The notes below the pieces were generated by a model that ran no database searches, had not been told where the DNA came from, and saw nothing but the letters and a program-made list of their open reading frames with translations. From Lewinellaceae bacterium (GTDB lineage: Bacteria > Bacteroidota > Bacteroidia > Chitinophagales > Saprospiraceae), in the NCBI GenBank assembly GCA_020636105.1, contig JACJYL010000001.1, positions 2,356,001-2,420,000 of the forward strand: a DNA stretch of 64,000 bases, read 5' to 3'. This document shows, piece after piece, positions 1-9,502 of the stretch. Position numbers and translations under genes: made by a program. Each line of letters begins with the position of its first letter. Positions within the stretch are counted from its first letter, which is position 1.

Positions 1-207
1 ACTGCTCCATACCACCGGAACCGATTCTTCTTTCCCCACATTATTCAAATACATGGCCTTAAACTGGAAAGTGTCGCCAACGGCAATAGTGTCCGCAATG
101 GTGGTAATCCGAAGAACAGGATCCACTTCATCGTCAACATAATCATCCTTAATACAGCCGGAAAAAAGGGCGGTAAGCATAATTGAAAACAAAAGGAATT
201 GCTTCAT
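1..207 (-). CDS. Partial lipoprotein (N-terminal 69 residues)
   Basis: The reading frame starts at an ATG at 207 and runs off the left edge of the window, so only the first 69 residues are visible. The N-terminus MKQFLLFSIMLTALFSGC is a type II signal peptide with lipobox FSGC, followed by an acidic stretch (IKDDYVDDEVDP) typical of surface-exposed Bacteroidota lipoproteins. The visible part after residue 30 (RITTIADTIAVGDTFQFKA) looks like the start of a bacterial Ig-like domain, which often opens with 'VGDT'. The function of the full protein cannot be judged. Confidence 0.75.
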   Translation of the reverse strand, partial: MKQFLLFSIMLTALFSGCIKDDYVDDEVDPVLRITTIADTIAVGDTFQFKAMYLNNVGKEESVPVVWSS

Positions 208-443
208 GGCTTTATGTTTTATAATTTTACGAGCTATTATTTATGGAAAGATAACTTATGAACCATTCCCCGGGGAAAAGGGTTTATGGAATTTCCATCA
301 ATTGTCCTTCAAGGGACAATCTCCATACCATTCCATTAACAGACCAGTATCGTTTTTAACAATCCTCCCAGGATTTTGTCATTGCTTTTGAACCTAAAAA
401 TGTTTACTTTTAGAAATATTAAAAATCATTAATCCAACCATTT

Positions 444-851
444 ATGAAATCATCAATTGGCGTTTGGATCGACAAATCACAGGCAAGAATCATTTCACCT
501 ACCGCCCTCCTAGAAACCATTTCTTCCGATATCGAAATCAGGCCCAGATATGAAGGAGAAGGAAAAGAGTACGGTCGCTTTGGCAATCAGTACATGACAT
601 TGGAAAAAACGAAACAACATCGCCTGGAACAGCAGGAGATGAATTATCTAAAAACAGTGATCAATACCATCAAGGACTCAGAAAGGATTTTGATCTTTGG
701 CCCTGCCCAGGTAAAAAATAAGCTGGAACATCTGCTTGAAGAAGATTATGCGACCAAAGGAAAGGTTATTGACGTGGTTGCGGCCGAAAAGATGACCGAC
801 AAACAATTGGTGGCCTTCGTTCGGGAATACTACGGAGAACTGGATAAATGA
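444..851 (+). CDS. baeRF/host-attachment-like conserved protein
   Basis: A 135-residue soluble protein with no signal peptide. It opens with IGVWIDKSQARI. The C-terminal half has a Rossmann-like alternation with ERILIFGPAQVKNKLEHLL and ends MTDKQLVAFVREYYG. This matches the pattern of short bacterial proteins related to the eRF1 domain 2/3 (baeRF or 'host attachment' families), which are thought to touch translation or stress responses. The family call rests on my recognition of the FGP and KQLVAFVREY motifs, not on alignment. It is one of only three plus-strand genes and is divergent from the lipoprotein gene at 207. The 236-bp gap between them must hold both promoters. Confidence 0.6.
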   Translation: MKSSIGVWIDKSQARIISPTALLETISSDIEIRPRYEGEGKEYGRFGNQYMTLEKTKQHRLEQQEMNYLKTVINTIKDSERILIFGPAQVKNKLEHLLEEDYATKGKVIDVVAAEKMTDKQLVAFVREYYGELDK

Positions 852-873
852 ACCGAATCAATTGATTCCCAGG

Positions 874-1572
874 TTATTTATTTTCCATTTTGGTGAGTAT
901 GTCATTCATCATTTCTATTTGTACTTTCTGCATTTCCATTAATTCTTGCTGTTGATGAAGAATTAAATGATCCATTTTTTCATGCAAGGTTCTGATTTCC
1001 AATTCAGATTTCAGATTTATGGTATAATCTTTTATGGCCCTATCCCTGTCTTTTCCTTCCTGTCGGTTTTGGCTCATCATGATTACCGGGGCCTGCATGG
1101 AGGCAATACACGACAAAATCAAATTTAAAAGAATAAAAGGGTAAGGGTCAAAACCTTTATTCATCAGCAAGAAAATATTCATGGCTATCCAGATAAAAAT
1201 GAAAACACTAAAAGAAATAATGAACGTCCAACTGCCTCCAAAAACAGCTACCTTATCGGCAAGCCTTTGGCCGAAAGTGGCTTTTTCTGCCTGGTTTTCG
1301 CTAATATTATCAGAAAGAATAGAATTTTGGGCAATGGAATTTAACACCTGTTTTTCCAATTCAGAAAGATCCTCTTTTTGCTGAGAAACATAATTGTACA
1401 CATATTTTTCTCTATAATTGTTCAGTTCCGCGATAGAAATGTAATCATCAAGCGTAAAATCAGGAAAGTCCTTTTGGATCAGGTCAAAAATGGAATGCCG
1501 GATCAATTTGGCCGAGACTTTTTTATTTGAGGGGAGTTCACTTTTTGAGATGGCGCTATAATACTTTTTCAT
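874..1572 (-). CDS. DUF1003 membrane protein
   Basis: A 232-residue protein. Residues about 95-200 carry a DUF1003 signature: FGQRLADKVAVFGGSW, two transmembrane helices (about 114-134 and 145-166), then APVIMMSQNRQEGKDR. The C-terminal tail (about 185-232) is a charged, probably coiled helix ending in repeated EMQKVQIEMMNDI. DUF1003 proteins are small inner-membrane proteins without an established activity. It is convergent with the gene at 444-851, whose stop lies 22 bp away. No terminator hairpin was identified between them. Confidence 0.85.
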   Translation of the reverse strand: MKKYYSAISKSELPSNKKVSAKLIRHSIFDLIQKDFPDFTLDDYISIAELNNYREKYVYNYVSQQKEDLSELEKQVLNSIAQNSILSDNISENQAEKATFGQRLADKVAVFGGSWTFIISFSVFIFIWIAMNIFLLMNKGFDPYPFILLNLILSCIASMQAPVIMMSQNRQEGKDRDRAIKDYTINLKSELEIRTLHEKMDHLILHQQQELMEMQKVQIEMMNDILTKMENK

Positions 1573-1596
1573 GGAGTTCTTTTTAAAGGCTTTATT

Positions 1597-2022
1597 TTAG
1601 GGTCGGTTATTTCTTTTCTCGAGCCAGTTGTCTATCCGAAGCAGGAAGGCATTGACGACAATGATCAACCCGGCACTGATGAGGGATTCTCTTAGAAAAC
1701 CCGCTCCGGCCAAAGAGCCCACGGCCGAACTGCACCAGATAGTGGCTGCAGTCGTCAGTCCCTGAACATCCCGGCCCTGGTGCAAAATCACCCCTGCCCC
1801 AAGGAAGCCGATTCCAACCACAACTTGTCCGATCACCCTGGTAGGATCACCGCCTTCCGAAGCCATTTGAACCGAGATCAGGACATACATAGCTGCCCCG
1901 ATCGTAACCAGTGTATTGGTACGTAACCCTGCGCTTTTATGATGCCACTGCCGTTCCAGGCCGATGGCTACTCCCCCTGCCAGCGCCACCAGGAGGCGGA
2001 GTGCGAATAATTTTAATTCCAT
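1597..2022 (-). CDS. MgtC/SapB family membrane protein
   Basis: A 141-residue integral membrane protein with the typical MgtC core: GVAIGLERQWHHKSAGLRT, then VIGQVVVGIGFLGAGVIL and GLTTAAT-WCSSAVGSLAGAG. It contains about four transmembrane helices. The length fits the membrane part of MgtC; the C-terminal ACT-like domain of longer homologues is absent. MgtC members are linked to growth under low magnesium and to control of ATP synthase or membrane potential, but many environmental homologues are uncharacterised. The downstream neighbour is the DUF1003 gene. The upstream gene (2029-2376) ends 6 bp before its start, so the two are probably co-transcribed. Confidence 0.88.
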   Translation of the reverse strand: MELKLFALRLLVALAGGVAIGLERQWHHKSAGLRTNTLVTIGAAMYVLISVQMASEGGDPTRVIGQVVVGIGFLGAGVILHQGRDVQGLTTAATIWCSSAVGSLAGAGFLRESLISAGLIIVVNAFLLRIDNWLEKRNNRP

Positions 2023-2028
2023 AATTTC

Positions 2029-2376
2029 TTATTTGTCATGATCATCAATATGCATGAGGTGTAAAAAACGATGTGCGATGGGGGCAAAAAGCACGGCTAC
2101 CGTGGACAGAAAAGCCACACCGGAAAACAAGGCGTAAGTTCCTGAAAATATTTTGGCGGCATTGTCGGGCATTTCATTGGCAGGCCCCATACCCGTTAAA
2201 ATCATTGAGGCATTGTAAAAGGCATCTATCCAATTCAGGTCTGCATAATACCAATATCCCACCATACCGATCCCCAAAGACATTCCTAAAATGAAAGAAG
2301 AATACAAAACATATTTAAAAACCCTTTTGTGAAACTGCTTTTTTGAAAGAAGAGGTTTTGACTTGTGTTCAAACAT
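2029..2376 (-). CDS. Small two-helix membrane protein, ion-channel-like pore fold
   Basis: A 115-residue protein with two hydrophobic helices (about 22-46 and 82-103). Between them lies a re-entrant-like segment, DAFYNASMILTGMGPANEMP. The layout TM1 / pore-helix / filter-like turn / TM2 resembles a half potassium-channel unit. The canonical TVGYG filter is absent and the corresponding position reads TGMGP. I therefore call it channel-like only by topology. It sits directly upstream of the MgtC-like gene and may share its transcript. It could equally be a small membrane protein of unknown role. Confidence 0.5.
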   Translation of the reverse strand: MFEHKSKPLLSKKQFHKRVFKYVLYSSFILGMSLGIGMVGYWYYADLNWIDAFYNASMILTGMGPANEMPDNAAKIFSGTYALFSGVAFLSTVAVLFAPIAHRFLHLMHIDDHDK

Positions 2377-2473
2377 ATGGGTTCGGTTTTTATTTTGAAA
2401 AATACGACTTAAAAAAACAAAACCAGATTTTACTTAACTTTTTTGGCCCTACTATTTTTTCTTTGTTTGAAAA

Positions 2474-3832
2474 TCAAATTTCTCCTTTCGCCTTTTGCAA
2501 CTCATATGCTGCCACCTGAAAATTATAATAAGCCCCCCAATATCCCGCTTGTGCTGCATTCATTGTTTCTTCTGCTTCTATTAAATCTTTGGCCGTGGAC
2601 AGGTCGTTCTGAAAGCGAATGGTCAAGTAGTTCAGCTCTTTTTTTGCAAATTTGTAATTCCGCTGCTGTATCCTAATGTCTTCAGATGCGGATTTCAAAT
2701 TAGATTGCGCCTCTACAATAGCTTCCATAAGGTCATTTTGGGTACCTTTTACCTGGAGCTTGGCCTGCTGCATTTTCAATGTCAATTGAGGCATTATTTG
2801 CCGATTGTCAAAAAACGCATTGAACTGCCAATTGAGTTTCAGTCCGACGTAACTGCTGCCATACCATCTGATTTTACTGCTATTAAACCAATTTGGTTGA
2901 TCGCCTACCCCGTTGGAGCCCAGATAACCATAAAGGGAGGCGGTGGGCAGTAAAGCCTTTTGCTGTTTTTTCATTTCTGCCTCTATAGCACTTACTTGAA
3001 GGATCTGGAGTCGCAAGGCCGGTAAATTGGTTAAATTAACCGGTTGGATCGTTTCCATGGCAACAGTTGTTTCAAAATCATCAGGCACTTGCAACTCATC
3101 AAGCAGCACAACAGGCTGATCGACAGGCAACCCTAAAACCAGGTTTAATAACTGGCGACTTAAAAGGATAGCCTGTTCTGATTTTGCTATATCAGACAAC
3201 GCATTCTGATAGCTGTTTTCCACCCTTTCCAATTCAATTTCATTGAGTAATTCAGCGTCCACTTTGGCTTGAGTCAGCACCAGGGTGTTTTTCAATGCAA
3301 GGGCATTATTCTTAAGCTCTTTGCTTCTGGCTTCATTGATCAACACCTGAAGGTAGCTGCGGATAGCATCGATTTTAAGGTTTTGCAAGCTCACTTCCGC
3401 CTGTACGTCATCAAGTTGACGGTTGAGCCTGAGTATTTTTAAATCTTCCAAAATGGTGGCATCAAAAACAAACTGGCTGATTTCAATCCCGGCAGTATTG
3501 TTCCAGAATTTACCAAATTGAACAGGAATATCTTCTCCCGGCCTACCCACCAGTTCTCCGGGCAAAATCGTGGTAGGTCTTTTAATATTATACCTCACAT
3601 CAAAGGTTCCGGATATTTGAGGAAGCAGTTTACCAAGCGCTTCGTCCAATTGCTTGTCTGTGATCTGTCCGCTGATAAGCTGACTCTGGTAGTCAGGGTG
3701 ATTTTGTTCTGCCATTTTCCATGCCTGTTCCAATGTCAAAGAAATAGTATCCAGGGATTGGCCCAAAACATTTTGGGAGGAAAGAAAAAAAATAACCAGC
3801 ATAATATTTTGAACGATCAATTTCATATCCAT
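2474..3832 (-). CDS. TolC-family outer membrane efflux protein
   Basis: A 452-residue protein with a signal peptide (residues 1 to about 24, cleaved near VLGQ). It has the long-helix composition of outer membrane efflux proteins: an N-terminal LEQAWKMAEQNHPDYQSQ repeat start, long coiled segments at about 150-240 and 350-440, and beta strands around 90-115 and 315-340. It provides the outer-membrane exit duct for the tripartite exporter encoded just upstream (ATPase 6000-6680, adaptor 4983-5978, permease 3838-4977). It is the last gene of that operon, 5 bp after the permease stop. Start choice is M1 or M3; M3 also gives a good signal peptide. Confidence 0.9.
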   Translation of the reverse strand: MDMKLIVQNIMLVIFFLSSQNVLGQSLDTISLTLEQAWKMAEQNHPDYQSQLISGQITDKQLDEALGKLLPQISGTFDVRYNIKRPTTILPGELVGRPGEDIPVQFGKFWNNTAGIEISQFVFDATILEDLKILRLNRQLDDVQAEVSLQNLKIDAIRSYLQVLINEARSKELKNNALALKNTLVLTQAKVDAELLNEIELERVENSYQNALSDIAKSEQAILLSRQLLNLVLGLPVDQPVVLLDELQVPDDFETTVAMETIQPVNLTNLPALRLQILQVSAIEAEMKKQQKALLPTASLYGYLGSNGVGDQPNWFNSSKIRWYGSSYVGLKLNWQFNAFFDNRQIMPQLTLKMQQAKLQVKGTQNDLMEAIVEAQSNLKSASEDIRIQQRNYKFAKKELNYLTIRFQNDLSTAKDLIEAEETMNAAQAGYWGAYYNFQVAAYELQKAKGEI

Positions 3833-3837
3833 AATTT

Positions 3838-4977
3838 TTAAAAACGAAATACTTCGGCGGGTTCAAATTTGGAAATTCGGCGAGAGGCGAAGGTGGCTCC
3901 TCCCAGGGCAATAAAACAAATCAGCATAAAGAAAACGATCAGGAAAGAAGGGGAAAAATGAATGAGCAACCCTTGTTTGGCAATAGCGGTTGTAAAGCCT
4001 TTAATCAACAAAAATCCGATACTAAACCCCAAAATGGCAAATATAGCGGCCTGGGTATATATCAGTCTGCGGATATAACCATTGGTTGCCCCAATAGCTT
4101 TCATGGTGCCATAATCCTTAACACGGTCTACCGCTGCGGAGAAAAGCGTCAGCCCCACAATAAAGAATCCGGCGATAAAAGCAAATACAACCATCGTACC
4201 AATGGAGGTTGCAATACTGGTATTTTTCAGGATAAACTGAATGGTTTTATTGCCAAGTTCTTTGCCTTCCCATGCTCGAACCCCATAAATATTCTTATTA
4301 ATGACCCCAATCATTTGTTGGCGATCCTGGCCCGGGGATGTTTCCACTAAAAAAGCACTGGCAGTATTGTCCCCGGCGGCAGACCAAAGTCTGGCTCTTT
4401 CAATAGTGGTAAAAACCAACACTCCTCCAAATCCGCGAACCCCTTTCGTTCGTGCGGCTATATATGCTTTCCTACCATTGATTTCAAGGGTGGTCCCCAA
4501 ATCTGTTTTAGGGAAAACACGGGTATCGAAAATATCTACGGCAATGGCTCCATCCGGAAGAAGATTACGGGCCTTACCTTCATAAAATTGAGCGGGGCCC
4601 CCCACAAAATCCGGACTGCTAACACCAATAAGGGTGACTGCTGTGTTATCTCCTTGCGGGAATTGAACGGTAGCCCCTCCAACGAATAAAGGATGGACAT
4701 TCTTTATCCCTTTAAGGGATTTAAGTTCATATTCAATCCTGTTATCCAGCCTGCCGAGCGCATTGGCATTTTCCGTATGATTATCAACGACCCAAATATA
4801 CTGGGAGTTTAACCCGACCAAAACATTCATGCTATTGGTCAAAAAACTAAAAACGCCGGTTTGCTGACCAATCAAAAAAGTAGAGATTATTACCCCAAAC
4901 AATGCACCAATAGATTTGGATTTATCATAAAGAATAAACCTGAGCGCCGTTTTAAACTTAGGAGGAGTTTTAAACAT
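3838..4977 (-). CDS. ABC transporter permease, DevC/FtsX type
   Basis: A 379-residue permease with one N-terminal transmembrane helix (about 20-42), a large extracytoplasmic domain (about 45-250), and three C-terminal helices (about 255-285, 308-330, 345-365). It ends with the FtsX/MacB-type tail KFEPAEVFRF. The VKDYGTMKAIGAT segment after the second helix is the usual coupling loop of this family. DevC-like permeases work with a DevA ATPase and a DevB adaptor to export lipids, glycolipids or other hydrophobic molecules through TolC. The gene lies between the adaptor and TolC genes with 5-bp gaps on both sides. Confidence 0.9.
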   Translation of the reverse strand: MFKTPPKFKTALRFILYDKSKSIGALFGVIISTFLIGQQTGVFSFLTNSMNVLVGLNSQYIWVVDNHTENANALGRLDNRIEYELKSLKGIKNVHPLFVGGATVQFPQGDNTAVTLIGVSSPDFVGGPAQFYEGKARNLLPDGAIAVDIFDTRVFPKTDLGTTLEINGRKAYIAARTKGVRGFGGVLVFTTIERARLWSAAGDNTASAFLVETSPGQDRQQMIGVINKNIYGVRAWEGKELGNKTIQFILKNTSIATSIGTMVVFAFIAGFFIVGLTLFSAAVDRVKDYGTMKAIGATNGYIRRLIYTQAAIFAILGFSIGFLLIKGFTTAIAKQGLLIHFSPSFLIVFFMLICFIALGGATFASRRISKFEPAEVFRF

Positions 4978-4982
4978 TATTC

Positions 4983-5978
4983 TTATTTTCTAACATCAAT
5001 GACACATTCAACTCTTTGTCCGTACAATAGTTTCTCCTGTCCCTTGGTCAAACGCACCTTCACTTCCCTGACCCTCCTGTCCTCCAGCTTACCCACTTCA
5101 TCTGAGAACAAAGATTTTTGCCGCAAGGAGGGAGCGACCTCGACCACCCTACCTTCCGCCAAAGTATCCGATGCCCCTTGTTTTCGAATAAAAGCAAATT
5201 GGTCGAGTTTTACCTTATCTGCAAACAACTCGTCAATCTCGGTAACTGCATCCATGGGCGATTCAGCGGCAAAAGATCCGAGAGATATCCCGGGCCCTGC
5301 TTCGGCACCGAGGGCCGTATTTACTTCCAAAATAATGCCGTTGGCCGGTGCTTTGATAAAATGTTTTTCCAACGCTATTTGCGCCAGGAGCAGGTCTGTT
5401 TTTAATTCTGTCAGACTGGCCCTGGCATTTTCCACATTGGCTTCCGAAGCCGTTACGTCGGTTAACGCCACGGTCCATTCATTTTTAAGATCATCCAGAT
5501 TCGCTTTTGTATCAGCCCCCTGGTCATAAACCTTTTTAACCCTGGCATAATTTTTTTCCGCATTAGCGGCATTGGCTTTCATTTTTGCCAGTGTTGCTGC
5601 TGCATTTTTTATGACGGCCTGCTGTACCTGCATCTGTGCCTGTATTTTGGAAATATTGGCCTCTTCCGTTGCATGGTCGATCACAAAAAGTACCTGGCCT
5701 TTTTGAACAATATCACTCAACTTTGTCTTAACGGCCTCAATACTTCCGCTGACTTGTGGATACAAATCAATGGTTTTTCCTTCCGGATCTATTTTTGCCA
5801 AGCCCACCACTTTATCAGGCACCGCTTCCAAAGATTTATTTTCAATGTTCTGGGCGGAGTCTGCCGTTACGCTTTTGTCCTTACCAGATCCGCCACATCC
5901 TGTAAATAAAAAACTGGATGCAGCCAATACCCCTGCCAGAGCAAGGAAAACAATTATTTTTGGATTTGGACTTTTCAT
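4983..5978 (-). CDS. HlyD/DevB-type membrane fusion lipoprotein
   Basis: A 331-residue periplasmic adaptor. The N-terminus ends in a lipobox (SSFLFTGC), so it is probably lipid-anchored. The order is beta-barrel/lipoyl half (GSIEAVKTKLSDIVQKGQVLF), a long alpha-hairpin (about 85-195, rich in Ala/Lys/Asn coiled repeats), the second lipoyl half (IKAPANGIILEV) and a beta-barrel with EGRVVEVAPSL. It bridges the DevC-like permease to TolC. The C-terminus (LLYGQRVECVIDVRK) fits the membrane-proximal domain. It is the second gene of the efflux operon. Confidence 0.9.
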   Translation of the reverse strand: MKSPNPKIIVFLALAGVLAASSFLFTGCGGSGKDKSVTADSAQNIENKSLEAVPDKVVGLAKIDPEGKTIDLYPQVSGSIEAVKTKLSDIVQKGQVLFVIDHATEEANISKIQAQMQVQQAVIKNAAATLAKMKANAANAEKNYARVKKVYDQGADTKANLDDLKNEWTVALTDVTASEANVENARASLTELKTDLLLAQIALEKHFIKAPANGIILEVNTALGAEAGPGISLGSFAAESPMDAVTEIDELFADKVKLDQFAFIRKQGASDTLAEGRVVEVAPSLRQKSLFSDEVGKLEDRRVREVKVRLTKGQEKLLYGQRVECVIDVRK

Positions 5979-5999
5979 TTATTTTCGAACATTTTTTGA

Positions 6000-6680
6000 T
6001 TAGCGAATTTCAGTAACCCTTCCATTATCAACCTGTACCACACGATGGGCATACGGTTCAAGGCGGCGATCATGGGTTACAATTACAATGGCCTTCCCTT
6101 GTTCTGCGAGAGATTTCAGTTCTTCCATTACTTTTCCGACAGACGCAGCATCCAAAGCTGCTGTAGGCTCATCACACAATAGCATCATGGGGTCGGTCAC
6201 CAAAGCCCTTGCAATAGCAACCCGTTGCTGCTGCCCTCCGGATAATTGTCGGGGCAGGTTTTTTCTTCGATCCAACATCCCTACTTTGTCCAAAGCGCTA
6301 TGTGCTTTTTCCATAGCCTCTTTTTGTGTCATTTTTTTGGTCAAAGTTAAAGGGAAAGCCACATTGCTTTCTGCACTCAAAGGAGCGATGAGGTTGAAAC
6401 TCTGAAAAACAAATCCAATATTGTTCAGGCGTAAAGCTGCGAGTTGATTATCATTTAATTGGGTTGTTTCCTGCCCGTTCACCACAACCTGGCCTGCGGT
6501 AGGGTAAATAACACACCCCAATAGGGAAAGCAAGGTTGTTTTTCCTGAACCTGAAGGGCCAATAATCATCAGAACTTCCCCGGCAAATACCTCCAAATCA
6601 GTTTTATCCAATGCGGTGATGGTAGTATCCCCTACCTTATAAATTTTATTTGCGCCCTTTACCTGGGCAATTTTATTCAT
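6000..6680 (-). CDS. ABC transporter ATP-binding protein, DevA/LolD-like
   Basis: About 226 residues with all ABC motifs: Walker A GPSGSGKTT, Q-loop region GFVFQSFNLIAPLS, signature LSGGQQQRVAIARAL, Walker B MLLCDEPTAALD and the H-loop IVTHDRR. It powers the adjacent DevB/DevC-like exporter. I start it at the ATG at 6680 (MNKIAQVKG), which gives the usual short lead before the first strand. ATGs at 6686 and 6710 are also in frame. It is the first gene of the four-gene operon and is preceded by about 200 bp of non-coding DNA that probably carries the promoter. Confidence 0.9.
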   Translation of the reverse strand: MNKIAQVKGANKIYKVGDTTITALDKTDLEVFAGEVLMIIGPSGSGKTTLLSLLGCVIYPTAGQVVVNGQETTQLNDNQLAALRLNNIGFVFQSFNLIAPLSAESNVAFPLTLTKKMTQKEAMEKAHSALDKVGMLDRRKNLPRQLSGGQQQRVAIARALVTDPMMLLCDEPTAALDAASVGKVMEELKSLAEQGKAIVIVTHDRRLEPYAHRVVQVDNGRVTEIR

Positions 6681-6907
6681 TGTCATCCTTAATGGCTTGA
6701 GACCAATCAACTATTTTCTATCTTTCAAACAAAATAGACACCGGATTCGTTCAAGGTCACTTTTTATTAATTAATATAGAAATCAAAAATCGGATAATCT
6801 TTAGAGATGCTGACAATTTCAAGCACCACAAGCGATTTGTGTAAGATAAGGATATCCAAAAATGTTTTTATTGATAGCAGAGGTTTAAAAAGTCCTTCGA
6901 TAACCAA

Positions 6908-9472
6908 CTAGGGTTCAATAACCCGCTCCAGCGCATTGGGCAAATAAATCAAATCAAAAGGCGCATCATACACCAGGTACATCATTTGCCAGTTGGGTTC
7001 GAATTTATCTTTATAGGATCGCAGACTTTTGTAATGTCCAAATTGACGAATACGTTCATAGGCCAGTTTCATAACGCGCTCCTGTAAGTTTTCCGGAACG
7101 TCAATGCCCGACATGGGAACCATCCCTAAATTGCATCCTTTGAACCCCAGACTTTTCAGGTATTCAAACATATTTACAAAGAGGAAATCCATTGTTCCGT
7201 TGGGCGCATCCCCGGTTTTGCGCATGAGGTCAAAATTGGCTTCCCTTGCATTATAGTCCGGGATGAGATTAATAAAACCAATGACCTTGCCCTCTGGATT
7301 TTCAAGACTGAGGATGGTTTGTTGTTTTAATTCTTTTTCGTTAAACGCCCCCTGTGAAAAAACCATTTCTTTTCGTTCCATATCCCTCAGCCATTCATCA
7401 CTCACCGCTTTTAGCTGCTGCAAAAAAGCATCTTTTTGAGGAGGTTCATTGACCTTGAAGGAATAACCCTCTTTGGTAATTTTGTTCACCGCATTTCGGA
7501 TTGTTTTTTTATCCCTGCCTTCTGTGGACCAGGTTTCCAGGTTCAAAACTGCTTCTTCGCCGACGGGCAATAGTTTTTTTCCAAGTTTTTCGTATAAGTC
7601 TTTGTCGGACTCAGGGATACGGTAGTAAGCGGTGCGCAACCCGCTTTTCCGGCACTGGGCATCAAATTTTTTTATGATCCCTGCCCTGGATTCCAATCCA
7701 TCACAAACGGGATTTTCCAATACAATGGCATAATTTCGGGAAGTTTTGAAAGCCAGGAATCCAGTTCCGTCTTCATTGAACCAGTATCTTTTGTCGGGAT
7801 AAGTTTTGAAATAATCAAGACTGCCTTTTCCGTATCTTTCCACCAGGGTTTTTGCCTTTTCGCGATCTTCTTCTTCTGTACTGGCCGTGTGCTGAATGAG
7901 CGGACGCAAAAACAAATACGCAAAATATGCAAGCGTTAAACCTCCCAGCAAATGCATCCCCAAAAGAAACTCCTTACCAAATGGCGTAGCGGGAACCAGG
8001 TCAATGTTGATCAACAAAAAAGTGGTGGCCGCCTCTTTAAAACTTTCCCATAAATTAAAATCTACATTAAAATGGACAGGATTCAGCCAATAAAACCCAA
8101 TGGTACCAAACAAAAGCACGCCCGCAACCGCCACCATTCCCGGGAAAAGGCTGCGCCGGGCTAATTTTAAGTCGGGCTTAATGAAATATTGATGCCGTTG
8201 GTAAATAAGGCTGCCGAAAGTGATGAGTGCGACCAAAGCTTCTTCCCAGTCAATTCCCTTGACCAGGTGGGCGACCAATGAAAGCCCGCTTAAAACGAGG
8301 GCACTCCCCCATGCATTGCGCAATCCTTTTAAAAGGTAAATCGAGATGGCCAGCATAATGATGCCCGAGAGGATAACCAGCCAGGTAGAGGCGTGGATCG
8401 CTTCCATGGGGATGACTTCAAGTAGCATTTCAAGTCTTCCGGGCATGGCGGGGGTAAGCCCCGAAATGATATTGACGATTCCAAGCAGGAACAACAAAAA
8501 GGCCGGAAAAACACGTACCAGCAAATTATCTCTTTGAGTAATCAGGGCTACGACGCCCATCAGCAATACACCCCAGAATTCAAAAAATCTAAATAAAAAA
8601 GCCACGGACAATGCCAATACAGTTGATAATCCAAACAAAGTAAGGGAATACGTCAATGCCGCCTCCACCGCGCCGATCCCTCTTAAAAAAGGAGAACTCA
8701 TAAGCAACAGCAGAACGATGGCATATCCGATGATGGCCATTTCAAGGGTTGGGCCGCCGCCAAGCGCTTTGACAGCAATATACAGGTGAGCAATACCAAT
8801 AATTTCAACGATCAATGACAATCCTACTACCTGGAGGAATTTTTGCCGGTCAAAGGATTGCTCTCTCAGGTCCTTCATGAGCTGGGCAACGACAGGAATT
8901 CTTTTCCCCAAAAAGTGCGTCCCCTCTTCACTCCGGGTGACCCGGACGACCGAAATAACCAAAGACACTATCAGAATTGTTGTAATGACAATTCCTAAAA
9001 CCAATTGTTCCGACAAGCTTTGTTTCCATAACAACCATACCAGGGCTGGCAGCCCGACGATGATTCCTGTCAGAATAGAGCAAACAGAAAAGATGGTGGA
9101 GGCAAAATAAATCTGGGTTTTACTGACGCCTTCTTTTCGTTCCACCATTTCATTAAAAAAAAGCACGTTCGTCAACACCCCTGCAGGAAGAAAAACACTG
9201 ATTAAATTACGCTTGAGATACAATGAAATGCCGGTTCCCAACCCAATTTTTTCATGAATCGACTCGAAACTTTTTTGGTACATCACCCCCTGAACAATCA
9301 TAAAAACGATGAGCAACAACAATCCCCAAATGATCCAGACAAGATCTGCCGTAGTGAGTGCCTCTTTTACCTTTGAAAGTTCTGCCCTTTCGTGCCTGAT
9401 AAAATAGATACCCAACCCTACCGACAACAACCCAAGACCTACCTGAAGAATAATTTTATATTGTTGTTTCAT
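6908..9472 (-). CDS. mprF: MprF-like bifunctional lipid flippase / aminoacyl-PG synthase
   Basis: An 854-residue protein. Roughly residues 1-500 are a multi-spanning membrane region of the lysylphosphatidylglycerol synthase TM type (for example RNLISVFLPAGVLTNVLFF and the loop GVSKTQIYFAS). Residues about 535-850 form the soluble DUF2156 catalytic domain (EDGTGFLAFK, LGMVPMSG, FKGCNLGM). The length matches MprF, which transfers an aminoacyl group from tRNA to phosphatidylglycerol and flips the product, lowering the negative surface charge. The amino acid used and the lipid acceptor in this organism are not shown by the sequence. It appears monocistronic, 30 bp downstream of the APC permease. 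Confidence 0.85.
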   Translation of the reverse strand: MKQQYKIILQVGLGLLSVGLGIYFIRHERAELSKVKEALTTADLVWIIWGLLLLIVFMIVQGVMYQKSFESIHEKIGLGTGISLYLKRNLISVFLPAGVLTNVLFFNEMVERKEGVSKTQIYFASTIFSVCSILTGIIVGLPALVWLLWKQSLSEQLVLGIVITTILIVSLVISVVRVTRSEEGTHFLGKRIPVVAQLMKDLREQSFDRQKFLQVVGLSLIVEIIGIAHLYIAVKALGGGPTLEMAIIGYAIVLLLLMSSPFLRGIGAVEAALTYSLTLFGLSTVLALSVAFLFRFFEFWGVLLMGVVALITQRDNLLVRVFPAFLLFLLGIVNIISGLTPAMPGRLEMLLEVIPMEAIHASTWLVILSGIIMLAISIYLLKGLRNAWGSALVLSGLSLVAHLVKGIDWEEALVALITFGSLIYQRHQYFIKPDLKLARRSLFPGMVAVAGVLLFGTIGFYWLNPVHFNVDFNLWESFKEAATTFLLINIDLVPATPFGKEFLLGMHLLGGLTLAYFAYLFLRPLIQHTASTEEEDREKAKTLVERYGKGSLDYFKTYPDKRYWFNEDGTGFLAFKTSRNYAIVLENPVCDGLESRAGIIKKFDAQCRKSGLRTAYYRIPESDKDLYEKLGKKLLPVGEEAVLNLETWSTEGRDKKTIRNAVNKITKEGYSFKVNEPPQKDAFLQQLKAVSDEWLRDMERKEMVFSQGAFNEKELKQQTILSLENPEGKVIGFINLIPDYNAREANFDLMRKTGDAPNGTMDFLFVNMFEYLKSLGFKGCNLGMVPMSGIDVPENLQERVMKLAYERIRQFGHYKSLRSYKDKFEPNWQMMYLVYDAPFDLIYLPNALERVIEP

Positions 9473-9502
9473 ATCATACCATTTCTTCCGGAATTCGAGC
9501 TT

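Noticed and set aside
206..391. 61-codon plus-strand frame at the left end
   Set aside because: It lies in the divergent promoter region and has no protein-like composition.
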